Positions 38,249 through 46,788 of a stretch of DNA of 64,000 bases are shown here, piece by piece (positions within the stretch are counted from its first letter, which is position 1; the number at the start of each line of letters is the position of its first letter). The position numbers and the translations under genes were made by a program. Source of the DNA: Buttiauxella agrestis ATCC 33320 (lineage in GTDB: Bacteria; Pseudomonadota; Gammaproteobacteria; Enterobacterales; Enterobacteriaceae); contig NZ_JMPI01000023.1 of assembly GCF_000735355.1 (NCBI RefSeq), positions 124,001 through 188,000 of the forward strand, written 5' to 3'. Under the pieces are notes generated by a model. That model saw nothing but the letters and a program-made list of their open reading frames with translations. It searched no databases and was not told the origin of the DNA.

Positions 38249-39216
38249 CCAGGTTGCCGGGCTTTAGCCCTCAGTTTGATTCTATCCAGCAGTTTATTTT
38301 GACGCTGACCCATGTGGTATGGGAGCAAAAAGATATCGGCCAACTGGCAGATTTCTACGCCACTCCGGTGGTATTTAACACCCCGGAAAAACAGCTCAAT
38401 GACCTGTCGCAATTTATGCGGCTCACGCTTGAAGCGATGCACAGTTTCCCGCATCGCACGGTGCTAACCGAAGATATTCTTTGTACCCATTCGCCGCAGT
38501 TTGAATATTACGCCGCGCAACGCACGGTGGCCTGTATCCAGCATCAGGGCGAGGGGTTCTTTGGGAAACCGAGCGGAAAATCGATTTGGGTGCGCACCTG
38601 GGCGGATCGCGTTTGCGCTGAAGGCGCAGTGCGTCAGGAGTGGTTATTGCAAGACCGCGCAGCCATCATTTTGCAAACGGGAATGGAAGTGCGTGATTTT
38701 GCGAGGCAACTCGCAGATTCACGTCGTGAAGCCGGGCTGGAAAATATCAGTGCCGAAGAGATGGACGCGCGCTGGGCGGGCGGCCCTGAAGGGGATGACG
38801 TTGATGGCCCACTTGCCGGACTGATTGAACGCTATTTGTCGATGTGGGCAGGTGGCAACAGCGGTGTGGTGCCAGGGTTATATCATCCTGCCGCAACGCT
38901 GCATGGGCCGGGCCACGTGTTGTGCACGGGCGAGCAGGATATCGGCGGTTTTCTTTCGGGATACCGGGCGTCGTTTGCCGACAGCGAAACGCATCTCCAT
39001 CACCTGGTGGTGCGCCGTGATGCCAATGAACCGGTGCGCCTTTCGTTGCGCTGGTCGCTGTTAACCTGGCACGACGGTTACGGGAAATTCGGTACCCCGA
39101 CCCGTCGCCCGGTTTCTATTACCGGTATTAGCCAACTGGAATTACGCGATGGGTTAATTATCCGGGAATATCTGGGTGTCGATGAATTAGCGATATGGTC
39201 ACAGATTTTTAATTAA
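38245..39216 (+). CDS. Double SnoaL/NTF2-like protein 1
   Basis: A 323-residue protein with two SnoaL/NTF2-fold domains, about 15-150 (VWEQKDIGQLADFYATPVVF) and about 190-320 (MWAGGNSGVVPGLYHPAATLHGPG). The fold serves cyclases, hydratases, dehydratases and isomerases. Its downstream neighbour is a second, similarly built protein. Translationally coupled to the regulator gene (ATGA). Enzyme activity is inferred from the fold and context only. A strong hairpin follows the gene. Confidence 0.75.
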   Translation: MTRLPGFSPQFDSIQQFILTLTHVVWEQKDIGQLADFYATPVVFNTPEKQLNDLSQFMRLTLEAMHSFPHRTVLTEDILCTHSPQFEYYAAQRTVACIQHQGEGFFGKPSGKSIWVRTWADRVCAEGAVRQEWLLQDRAAIILQTGMEVRDFARQLADSRREAGLENISAEEMDARWAGGPEGDDVDGPLAGLIERYLSMWAGGNSGVVPGLYHPAATLHGPGHVLCTGEQDIGGFLSGYRASFADSETHLHHLVVRRDANEPVRLSLRWSLLTWHDGYGKFGTPTRRPVSITGISQLELRDGLIIREYLGVDELAIWSQIFN

Positions 39217-39225
39217 TGACATTTA

Positions 39226-39250
39226 TTGGCGAGGATAACCTCCTCGCCAA
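39226..39250. repeat. Intercistronic hairpin
   Basis: TTGGCGAGG and CCTCGCCAA form a perfect 9-bp stem with a 7-base loop, 10 bases after the first SnoaL-like gene. No T run follows. It may set different expression levels for upstream and downstream genes. A second small inverted repeat, AGGGATA/TATCCCT, is at 39293-39310. Confidence 0.6.
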
Positions 39251-39364
39251 ATAGCTAACCCAGAAAATAAATATTATCGCCATTTGCAGGTGAGGGATAT
39301 TCCTATCCCTGAATAATGTGCGCTGACAATACCCATAGCGCAATCAAATAACGCAGGAGGTCAT

Positions 39365-40504
39365 ATGTCTTCAACTGAAACAACTAATAAAACGCCGGTA
39401 GCTTCGGAAAAAACCAATGTAAAATCCACGCGCGATGAACCGGTATTACAAGTGGAGCGCCGTGACTTTATTGATTTGGTTCCGGAGAAACGTCCGCGAG
39501 TGCAATCATTGCGGGGCTTTGATGATTGTTATACGGATATTGTCGATTACATTGTGCGTTGCACCCATAAAATATGGGACGAGCGTGACGTTGGTTTAAT
39601 TTACACCCACTATACCCACAACTGTGTTTTATATAATGCGCTCGGTACCATGTATAACCGCGAGCAGGTTGTGCAGGATACGTTGCAGCGCTTAATTGCC
39701 TTCCCTGAACGCCGCGGTATGGCAACGCAAGTTATCTGGAATGGTAACGACGTTGACGGTTTTTACACCTCCCACCTGGTAACCGGCACTGGCCGTCACA
39801 CTCAGTACAGTCATCTGGGTAAACCGACTAACCGCACGTTTGTGACCCGTACCGTGGCGGACTGCATGATCCACGAAAACAAGATTTATCGCGAGTGGGT
39901 GGTCAGCGACAACATGGCGATGATGCGTCAGCTGGGTCTGGATACCGACGCGATAGCCTACGGCATGGCAAAAGAGCAGTTCGATAAGGGCTTCCGTGTC
40001 ACCGATATCGGCGAAAACCGCCGCATGGTCGGGCAGTATCCGCCAGAAATGGAATGCGATGTCTCCATTGCGCATACCGATACCGAAGAGCAGTGCCTGC
40101 GCTGGCTGCACGAAATTTATAACCGCCGCATGCTCGGTAAAATCAAAGATGTGTATGCCCCGAATGTGCAGTGGCATGGGCCGCTGATGAAAGAGTTGTA
40201 CGGTCAGGCGGCGGTTATCCACCAGACGCTGGCGCTGATTGGCATGATCCCGGACGGGGCGTGGATGCCGCAGCATGTCTGCTCCAATCCTTGCGAAGAA
40301 GGCGGTACCAAAGTGGCGGTGCGTTGGATCATGGAAGGCCACCACTTGGGTTACGGCGAGCTGGGTAAACCGACCGGTGAGCGCCTGTTCGTTATGGGGA
40401 TGTCCCACTATCACATCGTCAACGGCAAAATCGTTGATGAATGGGTGGTCTACGACCATCTGGCTCTGCTGGCACAAATTAAACTGGGACAAATGGAGGA
40501 GTAA
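39365..40504 (+). CDS. Double SnoaL/NTF2-like protein 2
   Basis: A 379-residue protein with two SnoaL/NTF2-like domains at about 60-195 (IWDERDVGLIYTHYTHNCVL ... YREWVVSDNMAMMRQLG) and about 235-375 (RMLGKIKDVYAPNVQWHGP ... VDEWVVYDHLALLAQI). The two halves repeat the same pattern, including WVV-D--A/L-L near each end, so it is an internal duplication. AGGAGGTCAT precedes the ATG. It is four bases from the next gene. It resembles 38245-39216 in layout; function unknown. Confidence 0.78.
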   Translation: MSSTETTNKTPVASEKTNVKSTRDEPVLQVERRDFIDLVPEKRPRVQSLRGFDDCYTDIVDYIVRCTHKIWDERDVGLIYTHYTHNCVLYNALGTMYNREQVVQDTLQRLIAFPERRGMATQVIWNGNDVDGFYTSHLVTGTGRHTQYSHLGKPTNRTFVTRTVADCMIHENKIYREWVVSDNMAMMRQLGLDTDAIAYGMAKEQFDKGFRVTDIGENRRMVGQYPPEMECDVSIAHTDTEEQCLRWLHEIYNRRMLGKIKDVYAPNVQWHGPLMKELYGQAAVIHQTLALIGMIPDGAWMPQHVCSNPCEEGGTKVAVRWIMEGHHLGYGELGKPTGERLFVMGMSHYHIVNGKIVDEWVVYDHLALLAQIKLGQMEE

Positions 40505-40507
40505 GAA

Positions 40508-41815
40508 ATGGCAACGATTTCTGAGGCTGATGTTGAGTTTATTAAACGTCCGCAGGGGCAAGATGTTCAGGCTGACCGCACGCTAACCGAGACGGTGCAG
40601 AATATTATCGACCAGGTGCGCGAGCGTGGCGATGCTGCGCTGCGTGACTACTCGGCAAAGTTTGATAAAACCACGCCGGACAAATTTGAAGTTTCGGAAC
40701 ATGAAATTGCCAGCGCACTGGCGGATCTCGACCCGCAAACGCGCAAGGACAGCGAGTTTGCCATTGCGCAGGTTAAACGCTTTGCGCAGGCGCAACTGGC
40801 AACCATGCAACCGCTGGATATCGAAACGCTGCCGGGCGTGCATCTCGGGCACCGCATTATCCCTATTCAGACTGTGGGCTGTTATGTGCCTGGCGGGCGT
40901 TACCCCATTTTATCCGCGCCGGTAATGTCCATTGTCCCGGCGGTAGTGGCAGGATGTGACCAGATTATTGCCTGTCTGCCGCCGGGGGCGCATCCGGCGA
41001 TGATAGCCATTTGCCACCTTGCGGGGGCGCACCGCATCTTTAAGGTTGGTGGCGCACAGGCGATTGCCGCCATGGCCTGGGGGACAGAATCTATCCCGGT
41101 AGTGGATAAAGTTGTCGGGCCGGGCAATGCCTTTGTTAACGAAGCTAAACGCCAGGTGTTTGGTAAAGTCGGCATCGACGCCCTGGCTGGGCCAAGTGAG
41201 ATTTATGTGATTGCTGATGACAGCGCAGACCCGCGAATTCTGGCGGCAGACCTTTTGGCTCAGGCTGAACATGATGTGCATACCCGCGTCGGGATGGCGA
41301 CCACCAGTCCACAAATCGCCCGCGCGACGCTGGCTGAAATTGAACGCCAGCTGTCGAATTTACCCACGGCAGTAACCGCAGGTGAAGCCTGGAAACGACA
41401 GGGCGAAATTGTGATTTGCCGCGACGAGGAACAACTCATCGCCTGGGCAGACCATATGGCCACGGAACATCTGCAAGTGCACACCCGCGACCCACATGCG
41501 ACGGCCAGCAAAATCCGTAATTATGGTTCGTTGTTCATCGGGCAAAATGCCAGCGTTGTGTTCTCTGACAAGTGCTGCGGAACCAACCATACATTGCCAA
41601 CGATGGCTGCGGCTCGCTATACCGGCGGTTTGTGGGTTGGCGCGTATGTGAAAATTTGCACCCACCAGTGGATTGACGACCATGGAATTGCAGCCGTCGC
41701 GCAACCTGCTGTCCGCCAAAGCCGCACTGAAGGAATGCAGGCTCATCGCCGCGCGGCGGAAATTCGTTTGTTACCAGAAAGTATTGATGCAATAACAAAT
41801 GGAGATCGCGATTAA
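40508..41815 (+). CDS. Histidinol-dehydrogenase-family enzyme 2
   Basis: A 435-residue HisD-family NAD-dependent dehydrogenase. All residues of the E. coli active site are in place with an offset of six or seven: zinc ligands Gln252, His255, Asp354 and His413; catalytic Glu320-His321. The start of the family core is [21 protein letters not shown]. It shares the YVPGG and GTNHTLPT blocks with the paralogue at 34220-35551 but differs widely elsewhere, so the two likely act on different intermediates. Last gene of the plus arm. Confidence 0.88.
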   Translation: MATISEADVEFIKRPQGQDVQADRTLTETVQNIIDQVRERGDAALRDYSAKFDKTTPDKFEVSEHEIASALADLDPQTRKDSEFAIAQVKRFAQAQLATMQPLDIETLPGVHLGHRIIPIQTVGCYVPGGRYPILSAPVMSIVPAVVAGCDQIIACLPPGAHPAMIAICHLAGAHRIFKVGGAQAIAAMAWGTESIPVVDKVVGPGNAFVNEAKRQVFGKVGIDALAGPSEIYVIADDSADPRILAADLLAQAEHDVHTRVGMATTSPQIARATLAEIERQLSNLPTAVTAGEAWKRQGEIVICRDEEQLIAWADHMATEHLQVHTRDPHATASKIRNYGSLFIGQNASVVFSDKCCGTNHTLPTMAAARYTGGLWVGAYVKICTHQWIDDHGIAAVAQPAVRQSRTEGMQAHRRAAEIRLLPESIDAITNGDRD

Positions 41816-41989
41816 TTATTTTTTATGAGTGAACAATATAGCGTCAATTCACCTGAAATATTTTCAACTTAAGTTTTATTAATGTTTATTGTCTTGCTTA
41901 GGTTGTTTCTTGACGACATTATTATCTTGAAAGGGATGGGCGGTAAATGAATTACCCCCAGGCGTTATAATTAATCATGGATTTGGATT

Positions 41990-42304
41990 ATGCTGTCACT
42001 GGAAATGGAAGAAGATGTTGTCCTGCGGGTAAAAGGCATGGAAAAAATGCTTGAAGGAATTGTCCGCGAACTCAAAGCCAACAAAGGCGTTGTCGATGAG
42101 TTTATAAGGGATGACATCGCAAGGTTCCGGCACTGTTCAAAAGATGTCATAACACACCATACACAGGTTTCGCGCAACGTTCGTAAAAGACTGGAAGACG
42201 TTACCATTCATTCTCAAAAACGTGTGCGTAAAACGGCGCAGAGCAATTTGTTATATGGTGTATTGTGCGGAATGTCTTTCTGCATGTTGCTTCAACTGAT
42301 GTAA
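41990..42304 (+). CDS. Small coiled-coil protein with C-terminal membrane anchor
   Basis: A 104-residue protein of no family I recognise. The first 80 residues are charged and helical, with likely coiled coil (VLRVKGMEKMLEGIVRELKANKG). The last 20 (LLYGVLCGMSFCMLLQLM) form one hydrophobic helix, giving a tail-anchored layout facing the cytoplasm. It stands alone between the catabolic cluster and the c-di-GMP genes and is followed at once by a strong terminator, which supports it as a real transcription unit. Confidence 0.6.
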   Translation: MLSLEMEEDVVLRVKGMEKMLEGIVRELKANKGVVDEFIRDDIARFRHCSKDVITHHTQVSRNVRKRLEDVTIHSQKRVRKTAQSNLLYGVLCGMSFCMLLQLM

Positions 42305-42321
42305 TTAATATCACGTATCAG

Positions 42322-42349
42322 GGGAGAAAGTTTACTTTCTCCCTTTTTT
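42322..42349 (+). terminator. Terminator after the small anchored protein
   Basis: GGGAGAAAG-TTTA-CTTTCTCCC is a perfect 9-bp stem followed by TTTTTT. Confidence 0.92.
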
Positions 42350-42374
42350 ATTGCGCGGAGTTATAGTTTTAAAA

Positions 42375-43262
42375 TCAGGTGTTCTGTGCAATGTATTTAT
42401 ACATTCCAGCTGTTAGAGGAAGATGCAGGTTGAAGTTTTTATCGGGTAAGACGCTATTAAACCATTGATCATAAAATGACTTAAAATCATGGCGCTTGAA
42501 CCGATCTGCCAGAGAGGCATCGACTATTTTTTTGAATTCTTGATCGTCATAACGGAGCATGATACCCAGATTTTGCGGCGTACCCAGCGTCAGATCTGAC
42601 ATCTGATAATCTTCAGGATGTTCACTACTTTCAATCAGTTCCTTAAGCGACACCTCATTCGTTGCTGTCGCAAAACTCTTATGCTGAGTCATAGTAATAA
42701 AGGCATCTTTCATTGTCGGTTGAGTCAAAACAAATAGATTAAGATTCTGTACCCGATTGAGGGTATTAGCACTAATTAAGTCTGCCGTTCCCTTGGTTAC
42801 ACTGATTGTTCTGCCCGCTAAGTCTAAAAAAGTATGAATATTTGTACCGACAGGGGTACCGAATCGTGTTTGAACTAACAGATAATGGCGGGAGAATGAA
42901 ACGACGCTTCGGCGTTTTACGGTATCCGTATTAACCGAACAATCCATATCAATCACATTATGTTTTAGCATCGGGATGCGCATGGATATGGGCACAGGAA
43001 TATAGTTAACTTCCAGATGATTAATGTGCAGATTCTTTTTGAGACTTTCCGTCACGTTTTTGCACAATTCAATGACATACCCAACAACCTGTCCATCACG
43101 AGTTTTGTAGGAATAGGGCGGTGCATCGCGATAGCCAATATTGATGATTTTATGGCTGGAAATTCTTTCCAGCGTAGACATATTCGGTTCTGCTTTCACC
43201 GCAGTCACGGTAATTAGCATAAACAAACTTAATATATAACTCAGGTACGGTTTCTGTTTCAT
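42375..43262 (-). CDS. Periplasmic solute-binding protein 2 (SBP_bac_3 type)
   Basis: Predicted 295-residue periplasmic binding protein of the polar amino acid type. The signal peptide MKQKPYLSYILSLFMLITVT...VKA is cut before EPNM. Family blocks: INIGYRDAPPYSYKTRDGQVVGYVIELCKN and MLKHNVIDMDCSVNTDTVKRRSVVSFS. ATG 43262 starts a clean leader; an in-frame ATG at 43325 overlaps the preceding gene but lacks a leader. No permease or ATPase is nearby. It is the third gene of the operon led by the GGDEF/EAL protein, so a sensing role is likelier than transport. Confidence 0.82.
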   Translation of the reverse strand: MKQKPYLSYILSLFMLITVTAVKAEPNMSTLERISSHKIINIGYRDAPPYSYKTRDGQVVGYVIELCKNVTESLKKNLHINHLEVNYIPVPISMRIPMLKHNVIDMDCSVNTDTVKRRSVVSFSRHYLLVQTRFGTPVGTNIHTFLDLAGRTISVTKGTADLISANTLNRVQNLNLFVLTQPTMKDAFITMTQHKSFATATNEVSLKELIESSEHPEDYQMSDLTLGTPQNLGIMLRYDDQEFKKIVDASLADRFKRHDFKSFYDQWFNSVLPDKNFNLHLPLTAGMYKYIAQNT

Positions 43263-43314
43263 TGATAGGCTTTTATCGTTTGTCGTTATCTTCGGGTGCT
43301 CACCGGAAAAATAT

Positions 43315-44232
43315 TTAATAAGCATACGGGGTTTGCGAAGAAATACGCTTCTTCAATTCTGGCGATAATGGCAAGTTGAGAGTCACTCCTTCAGGCATTA
43401 TCGGCCGCATAAACCATTTATTATAGATAGTCATGAAATCTGGACTTTGTAGCAGACGTTTCATCGAGGTATTGATCAGCGCGGTAAATTTCGGATTCCC
43501 TTTCTTAATCGGCATGGCGATGGGCAATCGCGGGCTGAGGGTCTGTGCAGAAATCCTGAATGCCTGCGGGTGCCCTGAAAGCGCTGCTTGCGCAAGCAGT
43601 AACACGTCGCTGGAAACAATCACCGGCGTTCTGCCACTTTCCAGCTCGGAAAAAGCCTTCGTATTGTCGGTGCCGAGATCAATATTCAATGACAGTTGGT
43701 GCTGGGCGTTCGCTTCCTGGATATGTCTGACGAACACCGTACCGCTTTTCACGATAACCGTATGGCCGTTCAGCTCTTCAATATCCGTAATATCATCTTC
43801 CATACGCGACACAAAGCGGGTCGCTGAGAAGAAATACGGTTCAGAAAAGGTCACGATTTTTTGCCTTTCTGCCGTGTAAATCGTGGGGATGCAGCCCATA
43901 TCGATGCTTTTATTTTTGACGGTTAAAAACTGTGTGGCGGTGGTGACGGGAACCCATTTGATGCGAAGCTCAGGAAGCTTTAACTCCTGTTTAATCATGT
44001 CGATCAGTTTATGGCAGATATCAATGGAATAACCTTGTGGCTTATTATTTTCGAAATAAGAATAAGGAAATACATCTGTCTGATAACTCAGAGTGATGGT
44101 TTTGTTTTGGGTGATACGAGCCAAAATGTCTTCCGCATGGCCGCTCGAAGGAATGAGCATACCAAGGGAAAATATTAATGCTGCGGCCGTAAAGCATGAT
44201 GCTTGATATAAACTCTTGATTAAGAGTGACAT
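43315..44232 (-). CDS. Periplasmic solute-binding protein 1 (SBP_bac_3 type)
   Basis: A 305-residue periplasmic binding protein with signal peptide to SSGHA before EDIL. Blocks: ITLSYQTDVFPYSYFENNKPQGYSI, DICHKLIDMIKQELKLPEL, KNKSIDMGCIPTIYTAERQK and VIVKSGT. Its start lies 13 bases inside the end of the GGDEF/EAL gene, so the two are translationally coupled. It is a diverged paralogue of the downstream binding protein: both keep IDM-C and the C-terminal YNKWF/YDQWF block. The absence of transporter genes suggests it presents a ligand to the membrane protein. The ligand is probably an amino-acid-like compound. Confidence 0.83.
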   Translation of the reverse strand: MSLLIKSLYQASCFTAAALIFSLGMLIPSSGHAEDILARITQNKTITLSYQTDVFPYSYFENNKPQGYSIDICHKLIDMIKQELKLPELRIKWVPVTTATQFLTVKNKSIDMGCIPTIYTAERQKIVTFSEPYFFSATRFVSRMEDDITDIEELNGHTVIVKSGTVFVRHIQEANAQHQLSLNIDLGTDNTKAFSELESGRTPVIVSSDVLLLAQAALSGHPQAFRISAQTLSPRLPIAMPIKKGNPKFTALINTSMKRLLQSPDFMTIYNKWFMRPIMPEGVTLNLPLSPELKKRISSQTPYAY

Positions 44233-46454
44233 TGTTGCTCCATTTTCTCTTGCTCCAGTTCTGCCACTACATTTGAATTTTCTACGGCTCTGCCAAAGTA
44301 AAATCCTTGTGCCGTCATTTTTACGCCACCCAGTGAGAGCAAAAATTCATACTGTTGCTGGGTTTCAACGCCTTCAGCGGTCACTTTCAGCCCACGTTGT
44401 AGCGCGTAACGAACCAACATACTTACTAACGCCTGCCTGTCCTCGCACTTATCGAGCATATCAATCAGTGGGCGGGCAATTTTGATATGGCTGAATGGGA
44501 AAATAATTAAATAATCGAGCGTGGCAAAGCCAGTGCCGAACCCATCGAGAACAATTCCTATCCCCAGCGCCTGGATGGCATTGAGAATAGGAAGGATAAT
44601 TTCTCTGTCCAACGGCTCAGAACCGGTAATTTCTATTTCCAGACGGGCAGGATCCAGGCCGCTGTCACGCAAGGCGTTCCGAATGGTATCTAAAATTCCT
44701 GGATGACGAAGCTGGTGCGGGGAAACATTCACTGAAACGGTTTTCGCCACGGGCCAGTTAGCTGCATCTATGCAGGCGCTGCGTATCAGCCACTCGCCAA
44801 GCCTGGCAATCAGCCCTATATCTTCAGAAACCGAAATAAAATGATGGGGTTGCAGTTGTCCGCGAACCGGGTGTTGCCAGCGAACTAGCGCTTCATAGCC
44901 TTCGCTGCGGCAGTTATCGAGGCTGACAATTTTTTGGTAGTGCAGGAAAAACTCATTATTTCTGATGCCGTTCTCAATTTCCTGGCTAAAGAGCAGGTTA
45001 TTGGAAGGGTTCATCGTCATCCCCGGAGAATAAAAATGGAAACAATTGCGGCCGAAACTTTTAGATGTGTATAACGCAAGATCGGCATGGGCGAATAAAT
45101 CTTCACGGGTGTTTCCATGTTGCGGAGCACAGGAAATCCCGATGCTGCCACTGATAGAAAATGTATTCCCGCTACAGGTGAACGGTTCGTTCAGCGTCGC
45201 CAACACTTTTCTTGCCAGCGTTTGTGCTTCAAGAATTGAGTCGCGTTGCACTTCCTGAAGAATGGCAAATTCATCGCCGCCCAGGCGAATGGCCATATCT
45301 TTTTCACCGATAATGGCGCACAGACGTACTGATGATTCAATCAGGAGTTCGTCGCCAACCACGTGGCCGTAAGTATCATTAACCGGTTTGAAATTATCTA
45401 AATCGATGAGCAACAGATTGAAAATGCGGCCCTCGGTTCTCAATTTTATCAGCCGCTCGTCGATAGAATTTCGATAAGAAACCCTGTTAGGCAGCAGCGT
45501 CAAAGAGTCATGATGCGCCATGTACTCCATTTTTTGCGCCATTTCCTGCATCCGTTGCAGATAACCCCGGTCAACCATAGCCACACGAAGTTTTTCAATG
45601 GCTTTCGCCAGTTCACCGATTTCATCATCCTGGGTCTGGAAAGGAGTGACCTGATCGGTTTTTTCATCGGCGATAAGTGAGACGGCTTGAATCAGACGTG
45701 GAACGGGGCGAAAGAGGTTACGCACCAGCCAATTGACCACCACAACCGTAATGCCGAGGATTAAAATCAGCATCAGTAGCGTATTTTTCAGCAGTGCATT
45801 GTGGGTGGCAAATAGCGCGTCCCGTTCTCCGATACTGCTTACTACGGCACCGAGTAACTTTCCTGAGGGGTCTACGATAGGAATCGAACCGACGAAATAC
45901 TCTTTGCCGCCAATATCCGCGAAGCCGCGATAATAGGCCGTTAACGCTGATCTATTGGCGGTATCCGTAGCGGTGGTGATTTTTTGCGAGATGTCGTCCG
46001 TGTTATTGAGGTCGGTAAAGCCGTGTTTCTTGTCGTACAACAATAACCAGGTTGGATTATGAGTCTGTGTTGATACCAGGGTGAGCATATCGGCTGGGTT
46101 AAATCCGGTCTGGATAATGGTTTCATCATCACTGAGCGGTCGTTCGGATTCAATAGAAACCACTTGTCCTTCGTGGTTGGATTTAACCGTGGTGGAGGTA
46201 TAAATATTACGAATAATATAACTGGTGATTTGAGAATTGGTGGCGGCTTGTTTGTACCATTGTTCGTGCGAAATACGGTTTACTTCAAAAACTCCAGCGC
46301 CAGAACCAATGCCATAGGCAATTAAAACCCCTAGCATCAGATAGATAGCAACTTTCCCGGTAATTGAATGATACCAATGATAACCCCCACGCAGCTGGGG
46401 TTCCTGTTCGCAGACAGGCACAACTTCATGTTGAATGAGTTCTTTAACAACCAT
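44220..46454 (-). CDS. Membrane cache-HAMP-GGDEF-EAL protein (cyclic-di-GMP enzyme)
   Basis: A 744-residue inner-membrane protein. One membrane helix at about 30-55, a cache-like periplasmic domain (about 60-215), a second helix (about 220-245), a HAMP-type linker, GGDEF (about 310-470; RLGGDEFA intact) and EAL (about 485-740). The EAL domain looks degenerate: EITG replaces EITE, LDGFG replaces LDDFG, and KIAR replaces KIDR, although YEALVRW, VNVSP and AEGVET remain. Diguanylate cyclase activity is thus likelier than hydrolysis. ATG 46454 is preferred over a TTG at 46511. The two binding-protein genes follow with overlap. Confidence 0.88.
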   Translation of the reverse strand: MVVKELIQHEVVPVCEQEPQLRGGYHWYHSITGKVAIYLMLGVLIAYGIGSGAGVFEVNRISHEQWYKQAATNSQITSYIIRNIYTSTTVKSNHEGQVVSIESERPLSDDETIIQTGFNPADMLTLVSTQTHNPTWLLLYDKKHGFTDLNNTDDISQKITTATDTANRSALTAYYRGFADIGGKEYFVGSIPIVDPSGKLLGAVVSSIGERDALFATHNALLKNTLLMLILILGITVVVVNWLVRNLFRPVPRLIQAVSLIADEKTDQVTPFQTQDDEIGELAKAIEKLRVAMVDRGYLQRMQEMAQKMEYMAHHDSLTLLPNRVSYRNSIDERLIKLRTEGRIFNLLLIDLDNFKPVNDTYGHVVGDELLIESSVRLCAIIGEKDMAIRLGGDEFAILQEVQRDSILEAQTLARKVLATLNEPFTCSGNTFSISGSIGISCAPQHGNTREDLFAHADLALYTSKSFGRNCFHFYSPGMTMNPSNNLLFSQEIENGIRNNEFFLHYQKIVSLDNCRSEGYEALVRWQHPVRGQLQPHHFISVSEDIGLIARLGEWLIRSACIDAANWPVAKTVSVNVSPHQLRHPGILDTIRNALRDSGLDPARLEIEITGSEPLDREIILPILNAIQALGIGIVLDGFGTGFATLDYLIIFPFSHIKIARPLIDMLDKCEDRQALVSMLVRYALQRGLKVTAEGVETQQQYEFLLSLGGVKMTAQGFYFGRAVENSNVVAELEQEKMEQQCHS

Positions 46455-46788
46455 TTTTTCTATTCGTACTCTTTTATAAGCGATTAAAGAAGGCTCGAAA
46501 GGAATTCTCAATGAGATAAATTATCGTTTTTATTTGTTGTTTGTATACTGCTGTACTTTAATATGTTGTTTAACTGATGTTAGCGCAATGTAGGTTTTTA
46601 TCGACTTGTTCGATTTATGAGAAATGCGCTTTCATTTAATTAACAGGATTATAAAGTTGGCTAATTAAAGCGTCAACGATAAATATTAACGCAACCGTGT
46701 TGCTGTTCGTGTATTTTTACTCAACTATTTATTCAGGGCTGGACAATCCACTCCTGTGTTTTATGCATAAAATAGGCGCCATGTCCGG
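46455..46788. other. Region upstream of the GGDEF/EAL gene
   Basis: A 334-base A/T-rich non-coding region between two minus-strand cyclic-di-GMP genes. It should hold the promoter of the GGDEF/EAL-SBP operon. I see no palindromic operator or terminator that I can defend. Confidence 0.4.

Noticed and set aside
39692-40561. A 289-codon minus-strand frame across the second SnoaL-like gene
   Set aside because: The plus-strand gene has a strong RBS, conserved fold patterns and tight spacing to its neighbour; the antisense frame is His-rich shadow coding.
34220-41815. A histidine biosynthesis locus
   Set aside because: Two HisD-family genes are present but no other his gene; the neighbours are catabolic enzymes and a LacI-type regulator.
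42375-44232. An amino acid ABC transporter operon
   Set aside because: Only binding proteins are present; no permease or ATPase lies on either side, and the leading gene is a cyclic-di-GMP enzyme.
46455-46511. A TTG start at 46511 for the GGDEF/EAL gene
   Set aside because: The ATG at 46454 is the first standard start and the added residues are not needed for the first membrane helix; the upstream start stays possible.
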